In this document: one piece after another, positions 16,276-26,138 of the stretch | Layout of the letters: each line of letters begins with the position of its first letter | Numbering within the stretch: position 1 is the first letter of the stretch | Assembly (NCBI RefSeq): GCF_947166265.1 | Contig: NZ_CAMVDO010000012.1 | Location: 38,684 to 102,683, forward strand | From: an uncultured Fibrobacter sp. | Lineage (GTDB): Bacteria; Fibrobacterota; Fibrobacteria; Fibrobacterales; Fibrobacteraceae | DNA: 64,000 bases | Reading direction: 5' to 3' | Made by a program: the position numbers and the translations under genes | Notes under the pieces: generated by a model | The model's database searches: none | What the model saw: only the letters and a program-made list of their open reading frames with translations | Told to the model about the DNA's origin: nothing

Positions 16276-17316
16276 TTAGTTCCTGGACTTGAAAATATTT
16301 TCTGCCTTGGCGTAGAATTCGGACTTGGGATTTTCCTTGCGAAGTTCTGCAATGGCGGCCTTGTAGAAATCCGTGCGTACGTATTCAGAGACTTTCTTGT
16401 CGGACTTGATGAATTCTGCATCTTTCAAGAAATCCCAGAAGAATTCGACACCCTTCACGTTCGGGTCCGTATCCTGCGTGACGTGCCCGCTGTAGAACGC
16501 CTTGTTGACAAGAGCGGTATCAAGCTTGATCCACTTGGCAATAATTTCCACACTCTTCTTGTGGTCATTTTGCACCAGTTCTTCGGCTTCAAGCAGAGAC
16601 TTGACCAAACGCTTATAGACATCTTCGCGACCGTCAATCTTGCGGAGCGAGGCAATTAAGCGGCAGCAAATATGGCCAGGGTTGATGTCCTTACTGCGGA
16701 GCACTACGGAAAGGCCTGCTTCTTCGGCGCGGAGGTCGTGCGGACCCCAAGTGACACCTGCGTACACGCTGCCGTTTTTTACAGCTTCGATCACTGCAGG
16801 CGGGTTCTTGAGTTCAACAATGGTCACGTCCTTGTGCCAGTCGATACCTTCTTTCTTAAGGCCACCGCGAACGATGGCATCGGCAGTGCCCAAGCGAATG
16901 GTAGCGATTTTCTTACCCTTGAGGTCGCTCAACTTCTTGACGGAACCAGCGTTTTCTTTGCGGGTAATGACGGCCTGGTCACCACCCATGATGCCACCAA
17001 TCACGCGGATGTCGGCACCCTGCGAAATGTGAATAAGCGGAGCGAGCGAACCGAATGCGCCTGCATCGAGTTTACCTGCGCGGACAGCGGCAATGCCGTC
17101 GCCGGAATTCGAAAATTCAACGAGCGTTACGTCAAGGCCGTTTTTCTCGAAAATGCCAGCATCTTTAGCGATAAAGAATTTTCCTTGACCTGTAGAAGAC
17201 AGGTAACCGATGGAAATCTTGTCTGCGGCGGTTGCAGAAGTAGCGCAGGCGAGGCTAAAGAGGATTGTGAAAGCAATTCGATTGCGGATTTTATTGAAAA
17301 TTTGTTTCTGATTCAT
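16276..17316 (-). CDS. ABC transporter substrate-binding protein (NMT1/TauA-like)
   Basis: This 346-residue periplasmic binding protein has an ordinary signal peptide (cleavage likely after ATSATA, about residue 31) rather than a lipobox. The fold is visible in GKFFIAKDAGIFEKNGLDV and LSDLKGKKIATIRLG. A Cys-Cys pair (217-218, GHICCRL) sits at a place comparable to the pair in the metY-linked binding protein. It follows the porin gene by 17 bases and leads the ATPase and permease. Ligand unknown; a small organosulfur compound is the contextual guess. Confidence 0.88.
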   Translation of the reverse strand: MNQKQIFNKIRNRIAFTILFSLACATSATAADKISIGYLSSTGQGKFFIAKDAGIFEKNGLDVTLVEFSNSGDGIAAVRAGKLDAGAFGSLAPLIHISQGADIRVIGGIMGGDQAVITRKENAGSVKKLSDLKGKKIATIRLGTADAIVRGGLKKEGIDWHKDVTIVELKNPPAVIEAVKNGSVYAGVTWGPHDLRAEEAGLSVVLRSKDINPGHICCRLIASLRKIDGREDVYKRLVKSLLEAEELVQNDHKKSVEIIAKWIKLDTALVNKAFYSGHVTQDTDPNVKGVEFFWDFLKDAEFIKSDKKVSEYVRTDFYKAAIAELRKENPKSEFYAKAENIFKSRN

Positions 17317-17333
17317 TATTCAAGTCTCCTTCG

Positions 17334-18545
17334 TTAGAAGCCATAAGTTGCGGAAAGGTGATAACGGTTCAAGTCTGCTTCTTTTACGGTGCCTGCGATC
17401 AGGTAATCTGTTTGAACATGGAGGTATTCAATCCCGAGCGAGAAGGCATCAGTCAGGTTGTAGGTAGCGTTTGCGAAAATGGAAAGGTTCTGTTCGCGGC
17501 CACCCACCTTTTCGATATCATCGCGGTCCAGTTTGTCAATACCTGCGCCACCATTAATTGCCAGTTTTTGAATCAGTTTAGCTTGCAGGGCAAACCAACC
17601 ACCGTAAGCCTTGATGCTCTTGACGCTTTCGGGATCTTCGGTGTTGGCGACAAATCCGCGACCGATACCGGCTGCATACGTATCCAGGTTTTCACCGATG
17701 AATCCTTCTCCAAGGACGGTGATGGCCTTGGTGATGGGGAGGCTCAAGTCTACGTTTGCAGACCAGGTGGGGATATCCTTGGTTTTTCCTGTATCATCCA
17801 AGTCGATTTCTTCTTGTCCATAATGGCCCGAAACGCCGAGACCGACCTTCTTGTCTTTTACCCACAGCGGAAGCGCAATGCCGATGCGGCCCTGGAAAGT
17901 AGGAATATCGGCGTCAGTACCGGTTTCCGAGGCAGAAGAGGAATTGTACGGCTGGTTTTCGCCGATGGTGCGCACAACAGCGGCAGCAACGTCCACGGAG
18001 CCCTCACCAACGGGGATTTTCTCGGTGAGTCTCAGCTGAGCCCTACGAAGGCCTGCGTCACCCGAATTGTTGAGAACGCCTGCGTTGAGAGTCGGGGTCA
18101 CCAACGGAGAAATTACGTCCCAAGTTTGACCGCCTAAAATAGAGAAGCCCGTCTTGCTGAACGAAATTTCGCCATAGCCGTGACGAAGACGCGGATTGGG
18201 ATTGTTAGCGGAACCACCGCCATAGAAGTCAATTTCAACTTTACCGTTGGCCTTGAAATAAGTCGTATCGTTACCGCTCGAAAGATTGAAACCGATTCGA
18301 GTCAGATTCGGGGTGAGATGCCAGCCGCCATCATTTTCATTGGTGATGTCGGAAGCCGCAACAAAGTTTGCGAAATTTCCGTTGTTACTTTTGGAATCTT
18401 CGTAAGCGGCATTGAGAGAGGCAAAACCGTAAAGGGTTGCACTTACGCCAGACTTTGTAGTGACAGAAAGAGGTTCTGCAGCGAAAGAGGTGATTGCAGA
18501 TAAAAGAATAATCTTGGCAGCAATATTTTTCGAATTGATATTCAT
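17334..18545 (-). CDS. Outer-membrane porin-like beta-barrel protein
   Basis: The 403-residue protein has a signal peptide ending near SFAAEP, then alternating amphipathic strands rich in Gly and aromatic residues, ending in a C-terminal phenylalanine (HLSATYGF), the usual outer-membrane insertion signal. FSILGGQTWDVISPL resembles the porin constriction-loop region. AGGAG precedes the ATG. As first gene of the import operon it probably lets the ABC substrate cross the outer membrane. Confidence 0.85.
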   Translation of the reverse strand: MNINSKNIAAKIILLSAITSFAAEPLSVTTKSGVSATLYGFASLNAAYEDSKSNNGNFANFVAASDITNENDGGWHLTPNLTRIGFNLSSGNDTTYFKANGKVEIDFYGGGSANNPNPRLRHGYGEISFSKTGFSILGGQTWDVISPLVTPTLNAGVLNNSGDAGLRRAQLRLTEKIPVGEGSVDVAAAVVRTIGENQPYNSSSASETGTDADIPTFQGRIGIALPLWVKDKKVGLGVSGHYGQEEIDLDDTGKTKDIPTWSANVDLSLPITKAITVLGEGFIGENLDTYAAGIGRGFVANTEDPESVKSIKAYGGWFALQAKLIQKLAINGGAGIDKLDRDDIEKVGGREQNLSIFANATYNLTDAFSLGIEYLHVQTDYLIAGTVKEADLNRYHLSATYGF

Positions 18546-18856
18546 TTATAAATCTCCTGATTGAAAATTTTTGTGAGTTGAGCAACCATGCAAAAAACTT
18601 TTTTGCACGATGCGATTAAATTTTGTTTGGTGGGGGTGAGTGCTTACTGGCAAATGCCTTGAGCAAAAGTATAAAGTCTACACATATAGGTATCCTCGTT
18701 CTGATTTGTTTGCTCTTCGGAACATGACGTTCTCGAAATTTTGTGCGTTAAAAGTAGAAATAAAAATGAGCTTGTAAAATACTTTTTCTTTATAACTTAA
18801 TATAGGGTTAAACTTGAACTAAGACAGTGACAAAAAGTGACTTTTACTTTTGAGAA
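18546..18856. other. Intergenic region between the import operon and the HDK operon
   Basis: No gene is seen in these 311 bases. It should hold the promoter of the porin/ABC operon (minus strand). GTTAT-N11-ATTTT on the minus strand (18796-18776) resembles half of the LysR-type operator found at the other sulfur genes, but the downstream -35 spacing does not fit well, so I treat it only as a possible weak site. Confidence 0.4.
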
Positions 18857-18857
18857 A

Positions 18858-18885
18858 ATGCCGCCTGAAAATCAGGCGACATTTT
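18858..18885. terminator. Terminator of the nitrogenase-like HDK operon
   Basis: CGCCTGA pairs with TCAGGCG (18862-18868 and 18872-18878) within a longer imperfect stem, flanked by T-rich sequence on both sides. It lies about 45 bases past the K-like stop. Confidence 0.7.
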
Positions 18886-18928
18886 TGTGTTAGGAGAGTA
18901 AACGGATTAAAGTTAATTTATCTTGAAA

Positions 18929-20281
18929 TTATTTACCACCAACAGATGTGCTGTAAATCTTTTCGAGCAAATTAAGCGCACCCTTGTAACCAACGAAGCT
19001 GCGATTGATAATCAACGTTTCGCTAGAGGGCGGAGTAATTTCGAAAAGCAATGCATTCTTTTCGTTGGCGATATTGATTTCCCACGAAGAGGCGAGAATC
19101 AAAGGCTTTCCAGAAGAGAAATTCACTTCCTTAATAGACTTTTCAATCAGGTAGCCATCTTCTTCAAATTCCACGTCGACATCGACACCTTCGCTAATGT
19201 TGTGGAAGGCATTTTCGATTTGTTCGCGGAACTTCTGCGGAGGATCGTCACTGATGATTGCCTTGCGCGGAATAAGGCCGATTTGATCCACGAGGAACTT
19301 GGTGTAGGCAAGCGTGTAGGCGGAATCTGCGGTAATGGCAAATTCGCTGGGCATACCGAACCAGTATTCGGCGAAAAATTCGGAGAAGTGTTCCAGATAG
19401 TAATAGTAAATCTGATTTTCTTCCTTGATGAACTTTTCGCTCTGCTTTTTGTCAATTCCGGCAAATTCGACGACTTTACGGATAAATTCGCTAGTCGCTT
19501 CGGCACCGAGCGGAATTTCAGAAATGTGCAGGAACGGCTGGCCATATTTTTCCTGGAGGTGTTCTGCGTTTCGAACACCCACCCACGGAGAAATAACCAA
19601 GTTGAACTGAGCCTTCGGAATGCGCAGCCAGTCCGCGACGCCGTTATTTTCGGGTCCGAAGGGAACATTGACTTCAAAACCGGCACCACGGAGAATACGG
19701 GCAATTTCCTGATAGTCTCCACGCCAGTTCTGGTTGTAGTAAGGAGTTTCAAACCAAAGATTGACAAGCCCTTTTTTGCGTTTACCCTTGTAATCACCCA
19801 CGAACTGGTCGATAATGGCATTCACGACTTCTTCGTGACCGAAAAGGTTGTTGCCCTTAAACCCAGCGGTATCAACGGAGACGATCGGGTAACCCAAATC
19901 GCGGTAGCCACGAACCAGGCTCGAAACATCGTCGCCGATAAGACCTCCCACGCAACCGGTAAGCACAACGTAGAGGTCGCCATTGAACACCTTGAGCGTC
20001 GACTTGATCAACTGATCCAAAGTCTTGATGCCGCCAAAGACGATGTCGTTTTCAGTGGAGTTTGCACTCGGCATGTTACCAGCGCCGGCATAAATACTGC
20101 CCTGAAAGCCATTTTCGAAGGTGAGAAAAGCCGTTTGCTTAAGCTGGCAACCTGGAGAACAGTTGGCAATGGGAACTGCACCCTTAATCGCTACAACCGT
20201 ATGAGATGCACCAACCGCACAAGCGTATCGGGGGTCCGAAATGGAATTACTCTTTTTTCTTTTAATTGTAGAATCAGACAT
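18929..20281 (-). CDS. Nitrogenase-like component 1 beta subunit (NifK/MarK-like)
   Basis: The 450-residue protein is a NifD/NifK-fold subunit. The three P-cluster ligands of NifK appear conserved: C21 (YACAVGA), C45 (CSPGCQ) and C110 (LTGCVGGLIGDD). It is third in an H-D-K operon. Group IV nitrogenase-like enzymes of this make-up include methylthio-alkane reductase, which cleaves C-S bonds of methylthio compounds; they also include F430-biosynthesis and uncharacterised proteins. The neighbourhood of metY, metE, metK, an importer and a DMSP-lyase-like cupin favours the sulfur role (inference). The presumed partner forms an alpha2beta2 enzyme in the cytosol. Confidence 0.8.
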   Translation of the reverse strand: MSDSTIKRKKSNSISDPRYACAVGASHTVVAIKGAVPIANCSPGCQLKQTAFLTFENGFQGSIYAGAGNMPSANSTENDIVFGGIKTLDQLIKSTLKVFNGDLYVVLTGCVGGLIGDDVSSLVRGYRDLGYPIVSVDTAGFKGNNLFGHEEVVNAIIDQFVGDYKGKRKKGLVNLWFETPYYNQNWRGDYQEIARILRGAGFEVNVPFGPENNGVADWLRIPKAQFNLVISPWVGVRNAEHLQEKYGQPFLHISEIPLGAEATSEFIRKVVEFAGIDKKQSEKFIKEENQIYYYYLEHFSEFFAEYWFGMPSEFAITADSAYTLAYTKFLVDQIGLIPRKAIISDDPPQKFREQIENAFHNISEGVDVDVEFEEDGYLIEKSIKEVNFSSGKPLILASSWEINIANEKNALLFEITPPSSETLIINRSFVGYKGALNLLEKIYSTSVGGK

Positions 20282-20296
20282 TTTGAAACTCCCTAG

Positions 20297-21925
20297 TTAT
20301 ACATTTTCCGAATTATTTTCTTCGCCGTTATCGTTGTCTTTCTTTTTGCTTTTGCTGAACTTGAGATTTCTCGGTTCCGGCAAATCTTCAAGAGCTTCCG
20401 GATGGTGGGTCAAGTAGAACGGATCGTCCTGAGAAAGCCACCAATCGGAATAGGGGAGTTTCACATTGCGTTTAAGCACCTGGTTGAACTTGGTGCGCGA
20501 AATAACGCCCTTGAGCATTTCGCCGATACGGAGAATGCCCTGATAGCCCACCGGAATATGCTCGTCGCCCATGGTAAGGGTCGGAAATCCAAGGTGCCCC
20601 GCAACAGAAGCAAGACCCGGGTGGCGAATAAGCAAAAAGTCGGTCTTGGCGCGCTTCAGAAGCTGCGGAAGCTGGAAGGCGCGAGTCTTACTGACGGTAT
20701 AGTGCGGAATGTCGCCATAGGTTTCAACCAGTTCCTTGAGGGTGTCCTGATGTTCGCCACCGCCGTCGTAAACGGGGTCGTGATGGAACACGAGTGCAGC
20801 GTCGTGGCCGATTCCCAGTTCCGAAAGCACGCTGATAAGGCCGTGTGCGTATGCAGATCCCGTCATCACGATACCATTCTTGCCCTTGAAAAATTCACGA
20901 AGTTCGGCAAGTTTCGGGGCGATGCGCTTGTGCTCGCTTTCAATGTATTCTTCGGCTTCTTTTTCTTTGCCGACAACTTTTGCGATAGCGCGAAGCCAAG
21001 CATCAGTTCCCTTGATGCCGTAAGGTTGCGGAGCGTCAATCTGCGGAACGCCGAAAGATTCTTCAAGAGCCGTGGCCATGTAGCCGCCCAACGTATCGCA
21101 GAAGGTTGCGGTAGCGACTGCTTCGGAGGCTTGGCGAATTTCTTCGAAAGAGGCGGTATCCAAAAGGTAGTTCACGCGCAGCCCAAGCGGAGCAAGCATT
21201 TCGGAGAAATAGTCCGAACCCCAGAGGGCAACGATATTGAGCAAATCATTCTGCTTCTTGGTCGGATGGCGTTCCACAATCTGGCGAAGAACGCCATGGA
21301 AAGCGACGTCAAAACCCGTAGACCAGTGCTTAGAACGGAAACCTTCGCAGTGTAGCGGAATGATAGGCACGCCAACCTCAGGCTCCATTTCTTCGGCAAT
21401 GGAATCGATGTCTTCGCCGATAATAGCGGTAGCACACGCCATGCCAATAAAGATTGCCTTGGGGTTAAAGCGTTCCTTTGCGTCGAGAATCGTTTGGCGG
21501 AGCTTATCGGAAGCACCGAAAACCATGTCCTTTTCTTTCAGGTTCGTACTGATGTTCAGCGTATTCTGCAGGGGCTTTCCGCGACGGCGAAGGCCGTTAT
21601 GCATAGAGAGGTTAAACTTGGAGTTTTCGCCGCTGCAACCGATAGGAGAATGGTCAATCAGGGCACAGTCCGTCAGGTTACCCACCTGGCACTGCACAAT
21701 CGCATTAGAGCACATGGTCTCTTGGTTCAGCGGAGAACTCAATTCACAAAGTTTGCAGCCCGGGCCATTGCCCGCGCAGCCGCCATGCTTTTTCGCACTG
21801 CGTTCGTCGTAGGCCGATTCCTTAATCAAATCGCTCGCCTTGCCGTCCCAGCCGATAATCGTACCCAGTCGATACTCGCGGTTTTCGACTGAGGTCATGT
21901 TCAAATTAATATTAGTCTTGGCCAT
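20297..21925 (-). CDS. Nitrogenase-like component 1 alpha subunit (NifD/MarD-like)
   Basis: The 542-residue protein has the NifD fold with an unusually cysteine-rich start: C50, C57, C60, C72, C79, C87, C97. C97 (HSPIGCSGE) and C164 (FIGMACATAIIGED) align with the second and third P-cluster ligands, and C60 is the best candidate for the first. C276 (TATFCDTLGGYM) aligns with the NifD cysteine that binds the iron-molybdenum cofactor; H456 (GDEHIPVGYQG) may replace the cofactor histidine. This set argues for a NifB-derived metallocluster rather than a chlorophyllide-reductase-type site. A charged C-terminal tail (about 520-542) is extra. Substrate is not provable from sequence; methylthio-alkane reductase is the leading idea. 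Confidence 0.8.
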   Translation of the reverse strand: MAKTNINLNMTSVENREYRLGTIIGWDGKASDLIKESAYDERSAKKHGGCAGNGPGCKLCELSSPLNQETMCSNAIVQCQVGNLTDCALIDHSPIGCSGENSKFNLSMHNGLRRRGKPLQNTLNISTNLKEKDMVFGASDKLRQTILDAKERFNPKAIFIGMACATAIIGEDIDSIAEEMEPEVGVPIIPLHCEGFRSKHWSTGFDVAFHGVLRQIVERHPTKKQNDLLNIVALWGSDYFSEMLAPLGLRVNYLLDTASFEEIRQASEAVATATFCDTLGGYMATALEESFGVPQIDAPQPYGIKGTDAWLRAIAKVVGKEKEAEEYIESEHKRIAPKLAELREFFKGKNGIVMTGSAYAHGLISVLSELGIGHDAALVFHHDPVYDGGGEHQDTLKELVETYGDIPHYTVSKTRAFQLPQLLKRAKTDFLLIRHPGLASVAGHLGFPTLTMGDEHIPVGYQGILRIGEMLKGVISRTKFNQVLKRNVKLPYSDWWLSQDDPFYLTHHPEALEDLPEPRNLKFSKSKKKDNDNGEENNSENV

Positions 21926-21936
21926 GAGCCCTCACA

Positions 21937-23231
<1,295 letters not shown>

Positions 23232-24104
23232 ATGGCAACCAGTCAAGAAACAGTTTTTAGAGAACACCCGTGTTTTGGTGCTTGCAAAAACCGGAAAGGG
23301 CGCATTCATTTGCCAGTCGCCCCAGGTTGCAACATCGAGTGCCGTTTTTGTGATAGACGCATTAACGAAGATGCTCAGGTACCGGGAAATACGAGTAAGG
23401 TGATTAAACCCGAAGAGGCTTGCGGATACATTCGCAAGGCTCTGGAATTTGTGCCGGAACTTACGACAGTGGGAATCGCTGGCCCAGGCGACACCTTGGC
23501 AACTCCTTTTGCACTAGATACATTCCGCTTGGTAAAAAAGGAATTCCCGCAGCTGATTCGCTGCATGAGCACCAATGGGCTTTTGCTGAATGACAAGGCA
23601 GACGAAGTCATCGATGTGGGCATTGATTCTCTCACGGTTACGGTGAATGCCGTGGACCCTGAAATCGAGGCGATGATCAACGCGAGAATTTTCTACCACG
23701 GTAAAACCTATAAGGGTGTAGAAGCAGCCGAAATCCTGATTCACAACCAGCTCGAAGGCATTCGCAAAGTCGCAAAGAGTGGAACGCTTATCAAAGTGAA
23801 TACGGTTCTTTGCCCGGGCATTAACGACAAGCACATCGAAGATGTGGCGGCCACCGTGCGCGAAGCGGGCGCCATCATGTACAATATCATTCCGTTGATT
23901 CCGCAAAATGGCTTTAAGGATATTCCCGCTCCGACACCGAAAACTCTTGCGATTGCGCAGGAACAGGCGGGCGTATTCATCAACGTATTCAAGCATTGCG
24001 CCCATTGCCGTGCCGATGCCGTTGGCGTCCCGGGCGTTTATGATGTCGGTGCGCAAATCTACATGGACCGTATCCGTGTAAAGGAGACTTTCTCTCATGG
24101 CTAA
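23232..24104 (+). CDS. NifB-like radical SAM cofactor-biosynthesis protein
   Basis: NifB builds the carbide-centred 8Fe core of nitrogenase cofactors. This 290-residue protein has the radical-SAM motif CX3CX2C (C33, C37, C40; APGCNIECRFC), an earlier pair C14/C18 and the C-terminal NifB signature HCAHCRADAVG. The ExRP motif that follows the first cluster in NifB is not kept: the place reads AQVPGNTS. The ATG at 23232 is chosen over a GTG at 23202; GAGG precedes it closely. It overlaps the NifX-like gene by 8 bases and faces HDK, so it most likely supplies the HDK cofactor. Confidence 0.85.
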   Translation: MATSQETVFREHPCFGACKNRKGRIHLPVAPGCNIECRFCDRRINEDAQVPGNTSKVIKPEEACGYIRKALEFVPELTTVGIAGPGDTLATPFALDTFRLVKKEFPQLIRCMSTNGLLLNDKADEVIDVGIDSLTVTVNAVDPEIEAMINARIFYHGKTYKGVEAAEILIHNQLEGIRKVAKSGTLIKVNTVLCPGINDKHIEDVAATVREAGAIMYNIIPLIPQNGFKDIPAPTPKTLAIAQEQAGVFINVFKHCAHCRADAVGVPGVYDVGAQIYMDRIRVKETFSHG

Positions 24105-24507
24105 ATATAGAGTTGCAGTCGCCACAAACGATGGCGAAAATGTCAATGTTCACTTTGGACATGCCGCGGCGTTCGACGTCTACGAAGTCGATGAAGAAAG
24201 CGGAAAATTTGAAAAAGTCGAGGTCCGCGTAAAACCGGAGCATTGCGACGGCACATGTGGCGATGGTGCTTGCGGTCAGCGAGATGTGGAACGTTCGTCC
24301 ATGTTCTCGGCAGCAAAAAATCTAGCCGATTTAGATTACGTTCTCTGCTCGCAGCTGGGCCCGCAGGCAGTGCAGGCGTTAACGCGCTTTAATGTGCGCG
24401 CTTTCGACATCGCGCTTCCCATCGCCGAAGCGATTGCCAAAATCAACGTATACCGCAAAAAGATTGCGGAACGCACCCAGAGACTCAAGGGATTACAGGA
24501 TAAATAA
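24097..24507 (+). CDS. NifX/NafY-like cofactor-binding protein
   Basis: This 136-residue protein of the dinitrogenase iron-molybdenum cofactor family (also found as the NifB C-terminal domain) has VNVHFGHAAAFDVYEV near the start and a typical SAAKNLADLDYVLCSQLG segment. A small Cys-rich insert (CDGTCGDGAC, about residues 49-58) may bind a cluster. It overlaps the NifB-like gene, so together they equal a split two-domain NifB. Expected role: carrying the NifB product to the D-K protein. No nifE/nifN is present to do the scaffold step. Confidence 0.85.
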   Translation: MAKYRVAVATNDGENVNVHFGHAAAFDVYEVDEESGKFEKVEVRVKPEHCDGTCGDGACGQRDVERSSMFSAAKNLADLDYVLCSQLGPQAVQALTRFNVRAFDIALPIAEAIAKINVYRKKIAERTQRLKGLQDK

Positions 24508-24584
24508 AATGCTGCCTCTGATTGTAGAATTTTGTTGTAAGAACGGCCGATGTTGACGGGCGTTTATTGCGGTATTCATTTTGT

Positions 24585-24616
24585 CGCCCGTGTAAGGTTA
24601 ACCTACGCGGGCGTTT
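24585..24616 (+). terminator. Hairpin after the NifB/NifX-like operon
   Basis: CGCCCG (24585-24590) pairs with CGGGCG (24608-24613) around a nearly palindromic AGGTTAACCT centre and is followed by TTT. It separates the NifX-like gene from the next methyltransferase. Confidence 0.65.
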
Positions 24617-24661
24617 CTTATGGGCTAAGGCCCTCAACTAAAATTTTAAAAGGATAATACA

Positions 24662-25504
24662 ATGGAAAGTTTAACAGCAAAATTATGCGCATTTGCACGA
24701 GCCTGGCATTCTCTACAATCGGACCATACCGTTTTCAATGACTTTTTGGCGTTCGACCTGATGGGCCGCGAGGAGTATGAAAATGTTTCGCGCTTGATTC
24801 TAAAGCGGTTTCCGCAGGAATCAGAAAATTCGGTCGAATATTTCAACCGGAAATACTTCCTCCCGATTGTACTTTCGAGGAGTCGCTTCGCCGAAGATCG
24901 CGTTAAGCTCCTTGCCCGTTCGGGAAAGATTCAATATGTAATTTGCGGTGCGGGTGTAGACACGTTCTCGTTCCGCAACAAAGACCCGAATGTCGAAGTT
25001 TTTGAATTGGATTTGCTTCCGACGCAAAGCTACAAGAAAAATCGCATTCGCGAACTCAAGTGGAGCGTTTCGGAGAATGTCCATTTTGTGGCGATCGACT
25101 TCAGCAAGGACAGCATTGTCGAAAGACTTGTCGCAAATGGCTTTGACTGCAAAAAGCCGACAGTTATTAGCATTCTGGGTGTCTCATATTATCTTCCGCT
25201 TCCTGTTTTTGCAGAAACCGTGCGGCAGTTTTCAGAGATTGCATCAACCGGCATTTCGATTGTATTTGATTACTTGCAAAAAGATGCGTATTCGAATTCC
25301 GTTCAAGAATTGCGAAAAATCGTTGCTGATTGCGGCGAAACCATGGCCGAAGGTTACTTAGACCGCGAGGTTTTCGAGGTACTTGAACGTCACGGATTCA
25401 AGGTCGACGAATTTCTCGGCGAAAATGCGCTACAGCAGCGGTATTTTCTGATGGGAAACCTGAAGGCGTTCGATTCCGTGCGCCTGATAGCGGCGGTAAA
25501 GTAG
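24662..25504 (+). CDS. SAM-dependent methyltransferase, leucine carboxyl methyltransferase-like family
   Basis: The 280-residue protein resembles the LCMT/PPM1/TcmP methyltransferases: FNDFLAFDLMG near residue 27, IQYVICGAGVDTFSFR as SAM motif I, VFELDLLPTQSYKKNR as motif II and SILGVSYYLP as motif IV. AAGGATAA precedes the ATG. It lies downstream of the NifB/NifX-like pair, separated by a hairpin, and does not show the shared LysR-type operator. Members act on carboxylates, thiols or small phenols. A role in methylthio metabolism is possible from location but not shown. Confidence 0.7.
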   Translation: MESLTAKLCAFARAWHSLQSDHTVFNDFLAFDLMGREEYENVSRLILKRFPQESENSVEYFNRKYFLPIVLSRSRFAEDRVKLLARSGKIQYVICGAGVDTFSFRNKDPNVEVFELDLLPTQSYKKNRIRELKWSVSENVHFVAIDFSKDSIVERLVANGFDCKKPTVISILGVSYYLPLPVFAETVRQFSEIASTGISIVFDYLQKDAYSNSVQELRKIVADCGETMAEGYLDREVFEVLERHGFKVDEFLGENALQQRYFLMGNLKAFDSVRLIAAVK

Positions 25505-25578
25505 TCAAAATGGAATTAGTTCACAGCAGCCTTCTTACTTTTATACTATTTTTGTAGGGAATAAAAAGGACTTCACGA

Positions 25579-26124
25579 ATGCACTACTTGATTGTTCCCG
25601 GTTTAAATAATTCTGGCCCGAACCATTGGCAAACTTTTTGGACCAAAAGCCTGCCTAGCGCAAGCCGAGTCTATCAGCATTGCTGGGATAAGCCCCAAAA
25701 AGAGGATTGGATTGCGACACTCGATGAAGCTGTCCGCCAGCTGAAGGACGACACGATTCTGGTTTCACATAGTCTGGGCGTCGTAACGACGGCTCTCTGG
25801 CTTTTGCGTGCGAAACAGCAAGGGGATCTTCCGGCGAATATCAAGGGGGCCTTCCTTGTGGCCCCTGCCGATGCCGACACTGTTGATGTCATCAAGAACT
25901 TTGCTCCGATGCCTGCCGAAAAACTTCCGGTACCCGTTTGCATTGTGGGGAGCGAAAACGATCCGTACATGACTCCCGAGCGTACGAAATTCTTTGCCGA
26001 GGCGTGGGGCGCGAAGTTGTTTAATGCAGGCGCGCTAGGGCACATCAATTCCGACTCAAATCTAGGTGAATGGGAACAGGGCCGTACATTCTTGGCAGAA
26101 TTTGAGAAAGGTTTGTCGCAATAA
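25579..26124 (+). CDS. RBBP9/YdeN-family alpha/beta hydrolase
   Basis: This small serine hydrolase of 181 residues has the family start YLIVPGLNNSGPNHWQ, the nucleophile in VSHSLGVV, an aspartate in SENDPYMTPE and a histidine in GALGHINSDS, giving a complete Ser-Asp-His triad. Substrate unknown. It precedes mnmA by 14 bases and is probably co-transcribed. Confidence 0.88.
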   Translation: MHYLIVPGLNNSGPNHWQTFWTKSLPSASRVYQHCWDKPQKEDWIATLDEAVRQLKDDTILVSHSLGVVTTALWLLRAKQQGDLPANIKGAFLVAPADADTVDVIKNFAPMPAEKLPVPVCIVGSENDPYMTPERTKFFAEAWGAKLFNAGALGHINSDSNLGEWEQGRTFLAEFEKGLSQ

Positions 26125-26138
26125 TCGTAAGGTAAATA

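Noticed and set aside
18776..18796. A seventh LysR-type operator before the porin/ABC operon
   Set aside because: Only one half-site matches and the -35 is not at the common distance; kept as a weak possibility only.
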